From Rhizobiales bacterium GAS188 (GTDB lineage Bacteria; Pseudomonadota; Alphaproteobacteria; Rhizobiales; Beijerinckiaceae), in the NCBI GenBank assembly GCA_900104855.1, contig FNSS01000001.1, forward strand, positions 4,154,001-4,218,000: a stretch of DNA of 64,000 bases, in the 5' to 3' direction. The position numbers and the translations under genes are program-made. The notes below the pieces were generated by a model. It was not told the DNA's origin and did no database searches. It worked only from the letters and a program-made list of their open reading frames with translations. Shown here piece by piece: positions 57,053 through 64,000 of the stretch (positions within the stretch are counted from its first letter, which is position 1; each line of letters begins with the position of its first letter).

Positions 57053-57487
57053 TTAGGAATGCCTATAGCGACGAAGTATTTTGGCTTGGTCGCGCTTTTC
57101 CGACATGGGCAGGCGATTGCCGCGCTCATCCAGGAAGAACCAATTGGCCCAGGCATTTTCGCTGCTAGCGCCGATCGCGGTGCTCAGCTCGTTTAGGGTC
57201 GCGTATCCCTTGCCGTCGGTATTCAGCACCCAAAAGCCTTGAACTGCCTCGGCTGAATAGTCGGTGCCCTTGTAGGTGCGGAAAATCCGAAAGCCGGGGG
57301 GCAGCACGACATTATAGCGGCGGTCTGCAAATCCAACGATTTGCTCGATATCTCGCTGACCCGCGGCGTTAGCCGGAGCGCGAACATTCAGCACGCGTCG
57401 AAGGATCGCTTCTTCGGAAGCTTCCCCCGGCTGTTGGGCCTTCCAGATGGCTGCAAAGGTCTCGACCGAAATTTGAATGGTGCGCAT
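57053..57487 (-). CDS. probable ribbon-helix-helix/RAMA-domain protein
   Basis: A 144-residue protein (start 57487; an ATG at 57523 would add 12). The N-terminal TIQISVETFAAIWKAQQPGE and EEAILRRVLNV resemble a short ribbon-helix-helix/SeqA-N-like segment. The C-terminal half (RTYKGTDYSAEAVQGFWVL, YATLNELSTAIGASSENAWA) resembles RAMA/DUF4357-like domains found with DNA methylases and restriction systems and proposed to read modified DNA. No methylase or nuclease is beside it. The palindrome CTAACGTTAG overlaps the region before the start (57523-57532). Base composition is less GC-rich than its neighbours, a sign of transfer. Confidence 0.6.
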   Translation of the reverse strand: MRTIQISVETFAAIWKAQQPGEASEEAILRRVLNVRAPANAAGQRDIEQIVGFADRRYNVVLPPGFRIFRTYKGTDYSAEAVQGFWVLNTDGKGYATLNELSTAIGASSENAWANWFFLDERGNRLPMSEKRDQAKILRRYRHS

Positions 57488-57523
57488 GTGATAGCCACAA
57501 CTAAGGAAATCTATCATTCTCAC

Positions 57524-57777
57524 TAACGTTAGAGTCTGTCAATCCTTAGTATCCGGCTCCGCAATGCAGCATCGGCCGTGCCTGGTCTCCCGAATGCGTC
57601 GGCTAACCTCAGCATCATTGCGAAAAGTGGTCTTTCGCCTTTCGGAGACAGTGATGCGATGTCAAAGAAACCACGAGCGAAGATGCGCGTGACAACCCAG
57701 GAAACGCTTCTTAGGGGTGAAACAGCCCTTGCTCGGATCAGGCGCAAGCGTGATGCCGTGCAAGCCGGATCCGTCCA
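57524..57777. other. gap between RAMA-type gene and vapBC promoter
   Basis: About 250 bases without a supported gene. The right part (from about 57724, GCCCTTGCTCGGATCAGGCG) is similar to 56600-56636, so the duplication of the vapBC promoter includes upstream bases. Confidence 0.5.
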
Positions 57778-57828
57778 TTGCGTCGCCTCAGACCGATGTG
57801 TATGATCTGATGAGACTTATACACATCG
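57778..57828 (+). promoter_or_regulatory. vapBC promoter and operator
   Basis: TTGCGT (-35, 57778), 17-base spacer, TATGAT (-10, 57801), overlapped by the inverted repeat CGATGTGTATG (57794) / TATACACATCG (57818). The overlap fits repression by the VapBC complex, usual for type II systems. Confidence 0.85.
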
Positions 57829-57837
57829 AGCTTTGCC

Positions 57838-58050
57838 ATGCGCACGAATATCGAGATCGATGACAAGTTGCTTGCGGAAGCCATGGCCTTCGCGGGCCTG
57901 ACAACCAAGAAGGCGACGGTGGAGGAGGCGCTCCGACGGCTCGTCCTGGAGCATAGACGTCGTCACGCCATCACGGACATGGCGGGCCTCGGCTGGGACG
58001 GCGATTTGGACGAAATGCGTCAGGGCCGCACGCCTCGTCGCCGCTCATGA
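57838..58050 (+). CDS. vapB: type II antitoxin VapB
   Basis: A 70-residue VapB-type antitoxin: MRTNIEIDDKLLAEAMAFAG, TTKKATVEEALRRLVLEHRR is the ribbon-helix-helix DNA-binding part, and the C-terminal WDGDLDEMRQG wraps the toxin. Binds the operator with VapC to repress the operon. Its TGA overlaps the ATG of vapC. A copied promoter with a dead vapB start lies 1.1 kb upstream. Confidence 0.93.
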   Translation: MRTNIEIDDKLLAEAMAFAGLTTKKATVEEALRRLVLEHRRRHAITDMAGLGWDGDLDEMRQGRTPRRRS

Positions 58051-58436
58051 TCGTGGTGGACAGCTCGGTCTGGATTGCGAATTTGCGCGACCTCGATATC
58101 GATGCCGTGCGCAAGCTCAGGTCGATCGACGATCCCGGCGAAATCCTGGTCGGCGACCTGATCCTCTTGGAAGTGCTGCAAGGCGCCCGTGACGAGGCTC
58201 ATGCCACCCGGATCGAGCACAATCTCCGGCGGTTCAGAATTGAGCCTATGCTCGACGACGCCCTCGCGGTGAAAGCAGCTCGCCATTATCGATCTCTGCG
58301 TCGAGAGGGCATAACAGTCCGCAAGACCATCGATATGATCATTGCGACATTCTGCCTGGAAAGAGGTCACGCCCTGCTGCATGACGATCGCGACTTCGAC
58401 CCGATGGCATCTCACCTCGGCCTGCGGCTCGCCTGA
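58047..58436 (+). CDS. vapC: type II toxin VapC (PIN-domain ribonuclease)
   Basis: A 129-residue PIN-domain RNase; VapC toxins cut tRNA or rRNA. Acidic site residues: Asp-5 in MIVVDSSVWIAN, Glu in LILLEVLQG (about 42), Asp in KTIDMIIATFC (about 95) and Asp in LLHDDRDFD (about 114). Complete. Its TGA abuts the convergent trmD stop with no spacer. Confidence 0.95.
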   Translation: MIVVDSSVWIANLRDLDIDAVRKLRSIDDPGEILVGDLILLEVLQGARDEAHATRIEHNLRRFRIEPMLDDALAVKAARHYRSLRREGITVRKTIDMIIATFCLERGHALLHDDRDFDPMASHLGLRLA

Positions 58437-59147
58437 TCAGTCTTCCGCCTCGTCCTTTTCCGGACGGCCGGCCAGCAAATCCGGCCGTCTTTCGCGGGTC
58501 AGGCGTTCGGCCTCGGCGCGCCGCCAGGCCGCGATCTTGGCGTGATCGCCCGAGAGCAGCACCGGCGGGATAGCCTGCCCCTCCCAATCGCGCGGCCGGG
58601 TGAATTGCGGGTATTCCAGCAATCCGCCCTCGAAGCTTTCCTCGGTGCCGGACATTTCCGCACCCATCACGCCCGGTAGAAGCCGCACGCAGGCTTCGAT
58701 GAGCGCCATGGCGGCGATCTCGCCGCCGGCGAGCACGATATCGCCGAGCGACACCTCGACGAGGTCGCGCGCCGCGATGACGCGCTCGTCGATACCCTCG
58801 AAGCGGCCGCAGAAGATGGCGAGGCCTGAGCCCGCCGCCAGTTCGCGGATATAGGCTTGCGACGCCGGCCGGCCGCGCGGGCTCATCACCAGGCGCGGGC
58901 GCGGATCGGGCAGCGGCCAGGCGGCGTCGATCGCGGCGGCCGCGACGTCGCAGCGGATCACCATGCCGGGGCCCCCGCCCGCCGGCGTGTCGTCGACGCG
59001 CCGATGCCGGCCAAGGCCCTGCTCGCGGATATTCGCGGTCTCGAGCGTCCACACGCCTTGGCGTAGCGCATCGCCCGACAGCGAATGGCCGAGCGGCCCC
59101 GGAAACAACTCCGGATAGAGCGTCAGGACCGAGGCGCGCCAGATCAT
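58437..59147 (-). CDS. trmD: tRNA (guanine-N1)-methyltransferase
   Basis: A 236-residue SPOUT enzyme that methylates G37 of tRNA. Seen: [20 protein letters not shown] (about 47-66), [14 protein letters not shown] (about 110-123) and the SAM-binding knot [18 protein letters not shown] (about 134-151). Usually sits with rpsP-rimM-rplS; here it is separated from them and follows two M20 peptidases by 10 bases. C-terminal Glu/Asp-rich tail. Confidence 0.95.
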   Translation of the reverse strand: MIWRASVLTLYPELFPGPLGHSLSGDALRQGVWTLETANIREQGLGRHRRVDDTPAGGGPGMVIRCDVAAAAIDAAWPLPDPRPRLVMSPRGRPASQAYIRELAAGSGLAIFCGRFEGIDERVIAARDLVEVSLGDIVLAGGEIAAMALIEACVRLLPGVMGAEMSGTEESFEGGLLEYPQFTRPRDWEGQAIPPVLLSGDHAKIAAWRRAEAERLTRERRPDLLAGRPEKDEAED

Positions 59148-59157
59148 GAGGTCGATG

Positions 59158-60348
59158 TCATCCCGGAGGCAGCACGCCTTCCCTGAGCCGCATGACGCTA
59201 AGAGCCAGCGCCTGGGCGCTGGGCACCATGCTGTCGATCTCGAGGAATTCGTCAGGCGTATGGGCCTTGCCGCCGACCGGCCCGACCGAGCACAAGGTCG
59301 GGCAGCCTTGCGCAGCCGTATAGCCGGAATCGGCGCAGCCTCCCGTGAACTCGGCGCTCACCTGGAAGCCCGCCTCGGCGGCGGCCGAGCTGTAGAGATC
59401 ATAGAGGGCGCGCGCCTCCGGCGTCTGCTCGAGCGGCAGGAACTCGCCCTTGATGGTGAAAGTCGAGGTTGCGCCCGGCACCGTGCAGGTCTCGGCGATC
59501 TTGCGGATGGCCGCGACCGCGTCGTCACGGTCCTTCACGCGCACATAGCGCATGTCGATCTCGCACCAGGCGGAGGGCGCCACGGTATTCACCGTCTGGC
59601 CGCCGCCGATCAGGCCGATATTCACCGTCGTGCCGCGGCTAAGGTCGGTGATCTTGTGGAATTCCGGGATCTTGCGCGCCAGCTCCTCGATGGCCGAGAT
59701 GCCCTGCTCGAAATTGGCGCCCGAATGCGCAGCCTTGCCGGTGACGTCGCAGCGCGAGAAGACGCCGCCCTTGCGCCCGCTGGTGATCTTGTGGCCGACC
59801 CGGCTCGGCTCGGAATTGAACACGGCGCGGGCGCCGCGCGCCTGCGCCTCGATCACCGGGCGCGAGCTCGGCGAGGCGATCTCCTCATCGCTGGTGACGA
59901 GCGCGACGACTGGGCCCGGGTGGCCGCCGAAGCGCTTCAGCGCGGCGAGCACGAAGGCGTTCATGACGAGACCCGCCTTCATGTCGCAGACGCCCGGCCC
60001 ATAGCCGCGCCTGTTCTCGATGCGGAAGGGCCGCCGCTGCGGCTCGCCCTTGGGGAAGACCGTGTCGCGATGGCCCATCAGGATGATCGGGCGCCGGTCA
60101 TTGGCGTGCGGGTGATCGAGCGTCGCGCGGATCTGGTCGCCATAGCGCTCCTGCGCCACCGTTTCGAGCGAAAGGCCCTCGGCCGTGAAGAAGCGCTTCA
60201 GCACCTCGCCGGCGGCGTCCACGCCTTGCTTGTCATAGCTGCCGGAATCGGTGTTCACGAGCTCGGCCAGGAGCTTGACCATGGCGTCGCCCTGGCCGGC
60301 GAGCCAATCCTTCACCTGCGTTTCGCTGTCGCTCACGGCTTTCTGCAT
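59158..60348 (-). CDS. M20-family metallopeptidase (carboxypeptidase G2-like)
   Basis: A 396-residue di-zinc amidohydrolase. Ligands: [12 protein letters not shown] (His, about 92), [10 protein letters not shown] (bridging Asp, about 120), VTSDEEIAS (Glu-Glu, about 152), FNSEPSRVG (about 178) and [10 protein letters not shown] (His, about 368); a lid domain (about 190-300). Glutamate carboxypeptidase-like members remove C-terminal Glu from folates or peptides. Same strand as another M20 gene 83 bases upstream. Confidence 0.9.
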   Translation of the reverse strand: MQKAVSDSETQVKDWLAGQGDAMVKLLAELVNTDSGSYDKQGVDAAGEVLKRFFTAEGLSLETVAQERYGDQIRATLDHPHANDRRPIILMGHRDTVFPKGEPQRRPFRIENRRGYGPGVCDMKAGLVMNAFVLAALKRFGGHPGPVVALVTSDEEIASPSSRPVIEAQARGARAVFNSEPSRVGHKITSGRKGGVFSRCDVTGKAAHSGANFEQGISAIEELARKIPEFHKITDLSRGTTVNIGLIGGGQTVNTVAPSAWCEIDMRYVRVKDRDDAVAAIRKIAETCTVPGATSTFTIKGEFLPLEQTPEARALYDLYSSAAAEAGFQVSAEFTGGCADSGYTAAQGCPTLCSVGPVGGKAHTPDEFLEIDSMVPSAQALALSVMRLREGVLPPG

Positions 60349-60430
60349 GGAACCTTCCTTCCCGATTGATCCGGCGTTTGGTGCGGGCCGATGAAAGAAA
60401 CGGCCCCGCCCGAAATCATCCCGCCGGGGA

Positions 60431-61555
60431 CTACGCGCCCAGCGTCTGCAACAGGCGATAGAGAAGCATGGCGCGCGGCGCCAGCGAAGAGATCAGGATC
60501 TGCTCCTGATCCGTATGGGCGCCCTTGCCCTCGACGCCGAGCCCGTCGAGGGTCGGCACGAAGGGGGCGGTGAAGTTGCCGTCCGAGCCACCGCCCGTCG
60601 ACAGGTCCTGAAGATCGATGCCGATCTCGGCGGCGAGCGCGCGCGCCTGCTGGAACAGGGCGGCGATCGCCGGCGTCTTCTCGTAAGGCGGCCGGTTCAA
60701 TTCACCGGTGACCGTCACGGTGACGCCGTCGCGATGCGCTTTACGGCCGAGCACCTTGGGGATCAACGCATCGGCGAGCGCCATGGTGGGCAGGCGCATA
60801 TCGATCTCGGCGCGCGCCTCTTCCGGGATGACGTTCGGGCGCGTGCCGCCCTGCACCACGCCGACCGTGACGCTCACTCCGGTCTCGGCATCATTCAGCG
60901 CTTCGAGCTCGAGGATCTGATGGGCGAGCTCGCGCACGGCGCTGCGCCCGTCCTGCGGCCGCGAGCCCGCATGCGAGGCAATGCCGCGGATCAGCATCTC
61001 GAACTGGCCCACGCCCTTGCGGGCCGTGACCACCTTGCCGCCTTCCCGGCAGGCCTCGGTGACCAGCACGAAGCGCGAATTCTTGCCCTCGCGCTCGATC
61101 AGCTCGCGCGAGGTCTGGCTGCCGGTCTCTTCGTCGGAGACGATGAGATGGGTGACCGGCAGCGGCGATCTGCCTTCGGCGAGGAAACGGCGGAACGCCT
61201 CACAGGCGATGTAGACCCCGCCCTTCATGTCGCAAATGCCCGGTCCAAAGGCGGCATCGCCCTCGACCCTAAAGGGCAGCCGCTTGATGAAGCCGATCGG
61301 GTGCACGGTGTCGAGATGGCTGAGGATGAGGATGCCCTTCTCGCCCTCGCCCCATGGCGAGCGGGCAACCAGATGGTCGCCGCGGCCGTCGCGCCCCGGC
61401 ACGCGCTCGATGCGCGCTCCGGCCTGGCGATAGGCGCCCTCCGCCGCATCCATCATGCGGTTCACGGCTTCAGGCACATCGGTCGGGGATTCGATCTCGA
61501 CCCAACGGCGCAGGCCGTCGAGCATGGATTGGGTATCGAAGGAAGACAGGCTCAC
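60431..61555 (-). CDS. M20-family metallopeptidase (glutamate carboxypeptidase-like)
   Basis: A 374-residue di-zinc peptidase, a paralogue of the gene downstream. Ligands: LSHLDTVHPIG (about 80), GPGICDMKGG (about 108), VSDEETGSQ (about 141), VTEACREGG and EGKGAHTDQE (about 350). GTG at 61555 is the likely start; the longer frame to 61636 has an atypical N-terminus. Two adjacent M20 genes suggest a peptide or acyl-amino-acid use pathway (inference). Confidence 0.88.
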   Translation of the reverse strand: MSLSSFDTQSMLDGLRRWVEIESPTDVPEAVNRMMDAAEGAYRQAGARIERVPGRDGRGDHLVARSPWGEGEKGILILSHLDTVHPIGFIKRLPFRVEGDAAFGPGICDMKGGVYIACEAFRRFLAEGRSPLPVTHLIVSDEETGSQTSRELIEREGKNSRFVLVTEACREGGKVVTARKGVGQFEMLIRGIASHAGSRPQDGRSAVRELAHQILELEALNDAETGVSVTVGVVQGGTRPNVIPEEARAEIDMRLPTMALADALIPKVLGRKAHRDGVTVTVTGELNRPPYEKTPAIAALFQQARALAAEIGIDLQDLSTGGGSDGNFTAPFVPTLDGLGVEGKGAHTDQEQILISSLAPRAMLLYRLLQTLGA

Positions 61556-61632
61556 GAGGCACCCCGCATGTGTGGAAGGCTCAGAACTGCGCGCAACCGC
61601 GCACCGATGCAAGCGCGTTTGCGACGCGGTGC

Positions 61633-62736
61633 TCACGGGTTTCTTGGGATCAATGGATCGCCGCTCGCTGATGGCTCGACTTGGCTTCTCGAGGACGGAC
61701 CGAGCTGTCCGTCACATCGCGGCATGGCATCGACATGTTCGATGACGCGATCGCCGACCGCTCGGCGCAACTGCGAGATCCCTGATTCGAAATGGCGCGT
61801 CGGATGGATGCGGTTTGTCAGAAGCGACCAAGCGATTCCGCGGTGGAAATCGATCCACAGGCCGGTTCCCGTAAATCCGGTATGGCCGATCGTCTCGTCG
61901 GAGCAGAGTGCTCCGCCGGACCACGCCTCGTGTTTCATTTCCCAGCCGAGCGTGCGTTGGGGCGCCTGCCGCGCGCGTAATTGGCCGAGGCTTTGAGGCC
62001 GCAAGGCCGTGCCATCCAGCATCGCAGTGGCAAACGCCAGCACCGCATCGATCGCGCCGAAGAGGCCCGCATGGCCGGATGCGCCGCCGAGCGCGAAGGC
62101 GTTCTCGTCATGCACCTCGCCGCGCAACATGCGGTCGCGCCACGTGCAGTATTCGGTGGTCGCGCAGGCATTGGGGTCGGGCGAGAAGGTGAAGCCGGAA
62201 TCGAGCGGCTGCTGTCCGAGCGATTTGCGCGTCAGCCGCTCGATAGCGATGCCGAGCAGGATGAAATTGATATCGGAATAGACCGGTGGGCCTTGCCTCC
62301 AGGCTCGCTGCAGAACGAAGGCCCGCAATGTCATTGGATCATGCCCATAGGTGTAAAGGGGCTCGACCGCCGGCAGGAATGTCTGATGGGTGAGGCATTG
62401 GCGAATGGTGAGCGCACGCTCGGCTGCTTCGAGATCGTATTGCCGCAGATCCGGGATCAGTTCGCTCAGGGATTGGTCGAGGGCCAGCCGTCCTTCCTCG
62501 GCGAGGCGCAGGATCGTCGTCGTCGTGAAGATCACCTTGGTGAGTGAAGCAAGGTCGAACACCGTCTCGCGCCGCATCACGATCGGCGCAGGCTCGACTT
62601 GCGCTTGTCCGCTGCAGATGATCGCGCGCTCACCGAGCGCATCGGTGATGCCGAGCACGGCGCCCGGAATCCGCCCCTCCGCGATGGCCGCCTCGACGGG
62701 CGCGAAGGCTCGAGCGGCAGCCGGCTCCAGCCTCAC
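61633..62736 (-). CDS. serine hydrolase of the beta-lactamase/esterase family
   Basis: A 367-residue class C beta-lactamase-like hydrolase (also EstB or D-amino-acid esterase type). Nucleophile motif FDLASLTKVIF (Ser-x-x-Lys, about 60-70), second motif PPVYSDINF (Tyr, about 151), and third ETIGHTGFTGTG (His-Thr-Gly, about 283). No signal peptide, so cytosolic. Start is GTG. C-terminal 30 residues are polar and extra. In line with M20 peptidases downstream. Confidence 0.88.
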   Translation of the reverse strand: MRLEPAAARAFAPVEAAIAEGRIPGAVLGITDALGERAIICSGQAQVEPAPIVMRRETVFDLASLTKVIFTTTTILRLAEEGRLALDQSLSELIPDLRQYDLEAAERALTIRQCLTHQTFLPAVEPLYTYGHDPMTLRAFVLQRAWRQGPPVYSDINFILLGIAIERLTRKSLGQQPLDSGFTFSPDPNACATTEYCTWRDRMLRGEVHDENAFALGGASGHAGLFGAIDAVLAFATAMLDGTALRPQSLGQLRARQAPQRTLGWEMKHEAWSGGALCSDETIGHTGFTGTGLWIDFHRGIAWSLLTNRIHPTRHFESGISQLRRAVGDRVIEHVDAMPRCDGQLGPSSRSQVEPSASGDPLIPRNP

Positions 62737-62770
62737 CTGGCAGCCCGCTCAAGACGATGACGGCGAAAGC

Positions 62771-63592
62771 TCACTGCCCGGTGAAGCGCGGCGGGCGCTT
62801 CTCGAAATAATGGGCCACCCCTTCCTTGAAATCATCGCTCTCGAAAGATGCGTACATCTCGGCGTCGGCGACTTTCCAGGACTCGGCGAGATCGCGGAAC
62901 AGGTCGTCATAGACCTGGCGTTTCATCACCCCCGTCGAACGCGGCGAGGAATTCATGGCGAGCTCGCAGGCGATCTTGCGCGCCGCCTCGGCGAAGCCTT
63001 CGGCCGGCAGCAGATTGGCGAGGCCGAGCCGCGCCGCCTCGCCGCCGTCGATGACGCGTGCCGTGTAGAGGAGGTCGAGCGCCGGCATCAGGCCGATCAG
63101 CCGCGGCAGCATGAAGGACATGCCGTGCTCGGCGATCAGGCCGCGTTTGGCGAAGGCGGTCGTCACCTTGGCGCCAGGCGCGATGTAGCGCAGATCGGTG
63201 AACAGCACGAAGCAGAGGCCGATGCCGGCGACCGGGCCGTTGACGGCAGCGATGATCGGCTTCGGCAGGCGCAGCAGATAGCTGAAGCGCTGCTGGTAAT
63301 TGGCATCGATGCCGGCTGCAGGCTCGCCGGCGTCCGGATGGCGCCCCAAGGTGCCGCGTCGGCCGCTCTCGAGCGAGGCCTTCATCCGGTCGAGATCGGC
63401 GCCGGCGCAGAAGCCGCGGCCCGCACCGGTGACCAGGATGACGCGCACATCCGTATCGGCCGCAGCCATATCCATCGCGGCGCGCACCTCCTGCTCCATC
63501 ACTTGCGTCCAGGCGTTCAGCTTCTCCGGACGATTGAGCGTGATGGTCGCCACATGATCGGCGACCTCGTAGAGGATCTCGGTCGTCTGCAT
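62771..63592 (-). CDS. enoyl-CoA hydratase/isomerase family protein
   Basis: A 273-residue crotonase. Seen: ATITLNRPEKLNAW (about 15-28), the oxyanion loops GAGRGFCAGADLDRM (about 56-70) and PKPIIAAVNGPVAGIGL (about 110-126), then FAKRGLIAEHGMSFMLPRLI. ATG at 63592; the longer frame runs into the acyl-CoA dehydrogenase gene in another frame. Follows that gene by 17 bases, so both take part in acyl-CoA breakdown. Confidence 0.92.
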   Translation of the reverse strand: MQTTEILYEVADHVATITLNRPEKLNAWTQVMEQEVRAAMDMAAADTDVRVILVTGAGRGFCAGADLDRMKASLESGRRGTLGRHPDAGEPAAGIDANYQQRFSYLLRLPKPIIAAVNGPVAGIGLCFVLFTDLRYIAPGAKVTTAFAKRGLIAEHGMSFMLPRLIGLMPALDLLYTARVIDGGEAARLGLANLLPAEGFAEAARKIACELAMNSSPRSTGVMKRQVYDDLFRDLAESWKVADAEMYASFESDDFKEGVAHYFEKRPPRFTGQ

Positions 63593-63609
63593 TGGCTCTG
63601 CCTTTTGCG

Positions 63610-64000
63610 TCACATCGTGCGCACGGTCGGATCGCCGCCGGTGCGGTGCGCATCCTGCGCGCCGTATTTGCGCAATTCGAGCTTGGCGATCTGATTGCGA
63701 TGCACCTCGTCGGGCCCGTCCACCATGCGCAAGGTGCGCGCATAGGCATAGGCGCGCGCCATCACCTTGTCGGTGAAGCCGCCGGCGCCGAAACCCTGGA
63801 TCGCCCAATCGATCACCTGGCAGGCCATGCTGCCGGCCGCGACCTTGATCGCCGCGATGTCGGCGCGCGCCTCCTTGTTGCCGACCGTGTCCATCTTGTA
63901 GGCGGCCTGCAGGGTCAGGAGCCGCGCCTGGTCGATCAGGATGCGCGATTCCGCGATACGCTCGAGCCAGACGCTCTGGGTGGCGATCGGGGCGCCGAAG
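63610..64000 (-). CDS. acyl-CoA dehydrogenase, C-terminal part (cut by the window edge)
   Basis: The last ~130 codons of an acyl-CoA dehydrogenase; the 5' part lies beyond the window. Reads [20 protein letters not shown], then [20 protein letters not shown], the FAD-binding C-terminal helices typical of the family (DGPDEVH mark), and ends in DPTVRTM. Oxidises acyl-CoA to enoyl-CoA, the substrate of the hydratase downstream. Confidence 0.9.
   Translation of the reverse strand, partial: FGAPIATQSVWLERIAESRILIDQARLLTLQAAYKMDTVGNKEARADIAAIKVAAGSMACQVIDWAIQGFGAGGFTDKVMARAYAYARTLRMVDGPDEVHRNQIAKLELRKYGAQDAHRTGGDPTVRTM

Overview
The window is high-GC DNA with short intergenic gaps, ATGA-type gene overlaps and many GTG starts. 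The gene content (PurE/PurK next to a DUF465/YdcH gene, DapF followed by MtaB, pyruvate phosphate dikinase, glutathione-dependent formaldehyde dehydrogenase, tandem PF04392 substrate-binding proteins, VapBC beside trmD) points to an alphaproteobacterium, most likely of the order Hyphomicrobiales (Rhizobiales). That placement is inference from gene content; no rRNA or tRNA gene was found to confirm it.

Layout. 0-2.6 kb: two coupled acetyltransferases, a DUF938 methyltransferase and a GFA-fold zinc protein. 2.9-8.9 kb: a tight four-gene operon with a Tat-exported multicopper oxidase, the FAD subunit and the fused 2Fe-2S/molybdopterin subunit of a molybdenum hydroxylase, and a membrane-anchored protein with two ABM-like domains. 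9.2-10.5 kb: a DegP/HtrA-like protein whose catalytic His and Ser are both replaced, coupled to a receiver-less LuxR-type regulator. 10.7-11.6 kb: a DapA-family lyase. 11.65-31.1 kb: an accessory, decaying island with two IS630-type elements, an IS91-type transposase plus integrase, a tandem array of intact and broken PF04392 substrate-binding genes, trehalase, TspO, a DUF1194 protein, an arylsulfatase, an AI-2E transporter and DUF4239 genes. The 3' end of the DapA-family gene is repeated at 30.94-31.11 kb, so the same gene tail brackets the whole island. 31.4-33.7 kb: an aminotransferase and an amino-acid binding protein, probably the old neighbours of the DapA-family gene. 34.2-44.3 kb: formaldehyde dehydrogenase, an AlgI/AlgJ-like surface acetylation pair, a two-component system with a DUF4173 membrane protein, and a TetR regulator facing a small membrane protein. 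44.3-55.1 kb: housekeeping genes (purE, purK, two DUF465 proteins, ppdK, phosphoesterase, dapF, mtaB). 55.2-58.4 kb: a tautomerase/LysR pair, an orphan vapB-type promoter with a vapB relic, a possible 21-codon gene, a probable RAMA-domain protein and intact vapBC. 58.4-64 kb: trmD, two M20 peptidases, a serine hydrolase, an enoyl-CoA hydratase and the end of an acyl-CoA dehydrogenase.

The most unusual signals are: the duplicated promoter/operator of vapBC pointing, without its antitoxin gene, into an oppositely oriented micro-ORF with its own terminator; the HtrA-like protein in which Glu occupies both catalytic positions; an IS630 element inserted exactly in the stop codon of an ABM-like gene; the tandem substrate-binding array whose copies are joined by the same start/stop overlap; and gene tails (DapA family, acetyltransferase) carried with dispersed hairpin repeats. 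No CRISPR array, prophage, rRNA or tRNA was seen.
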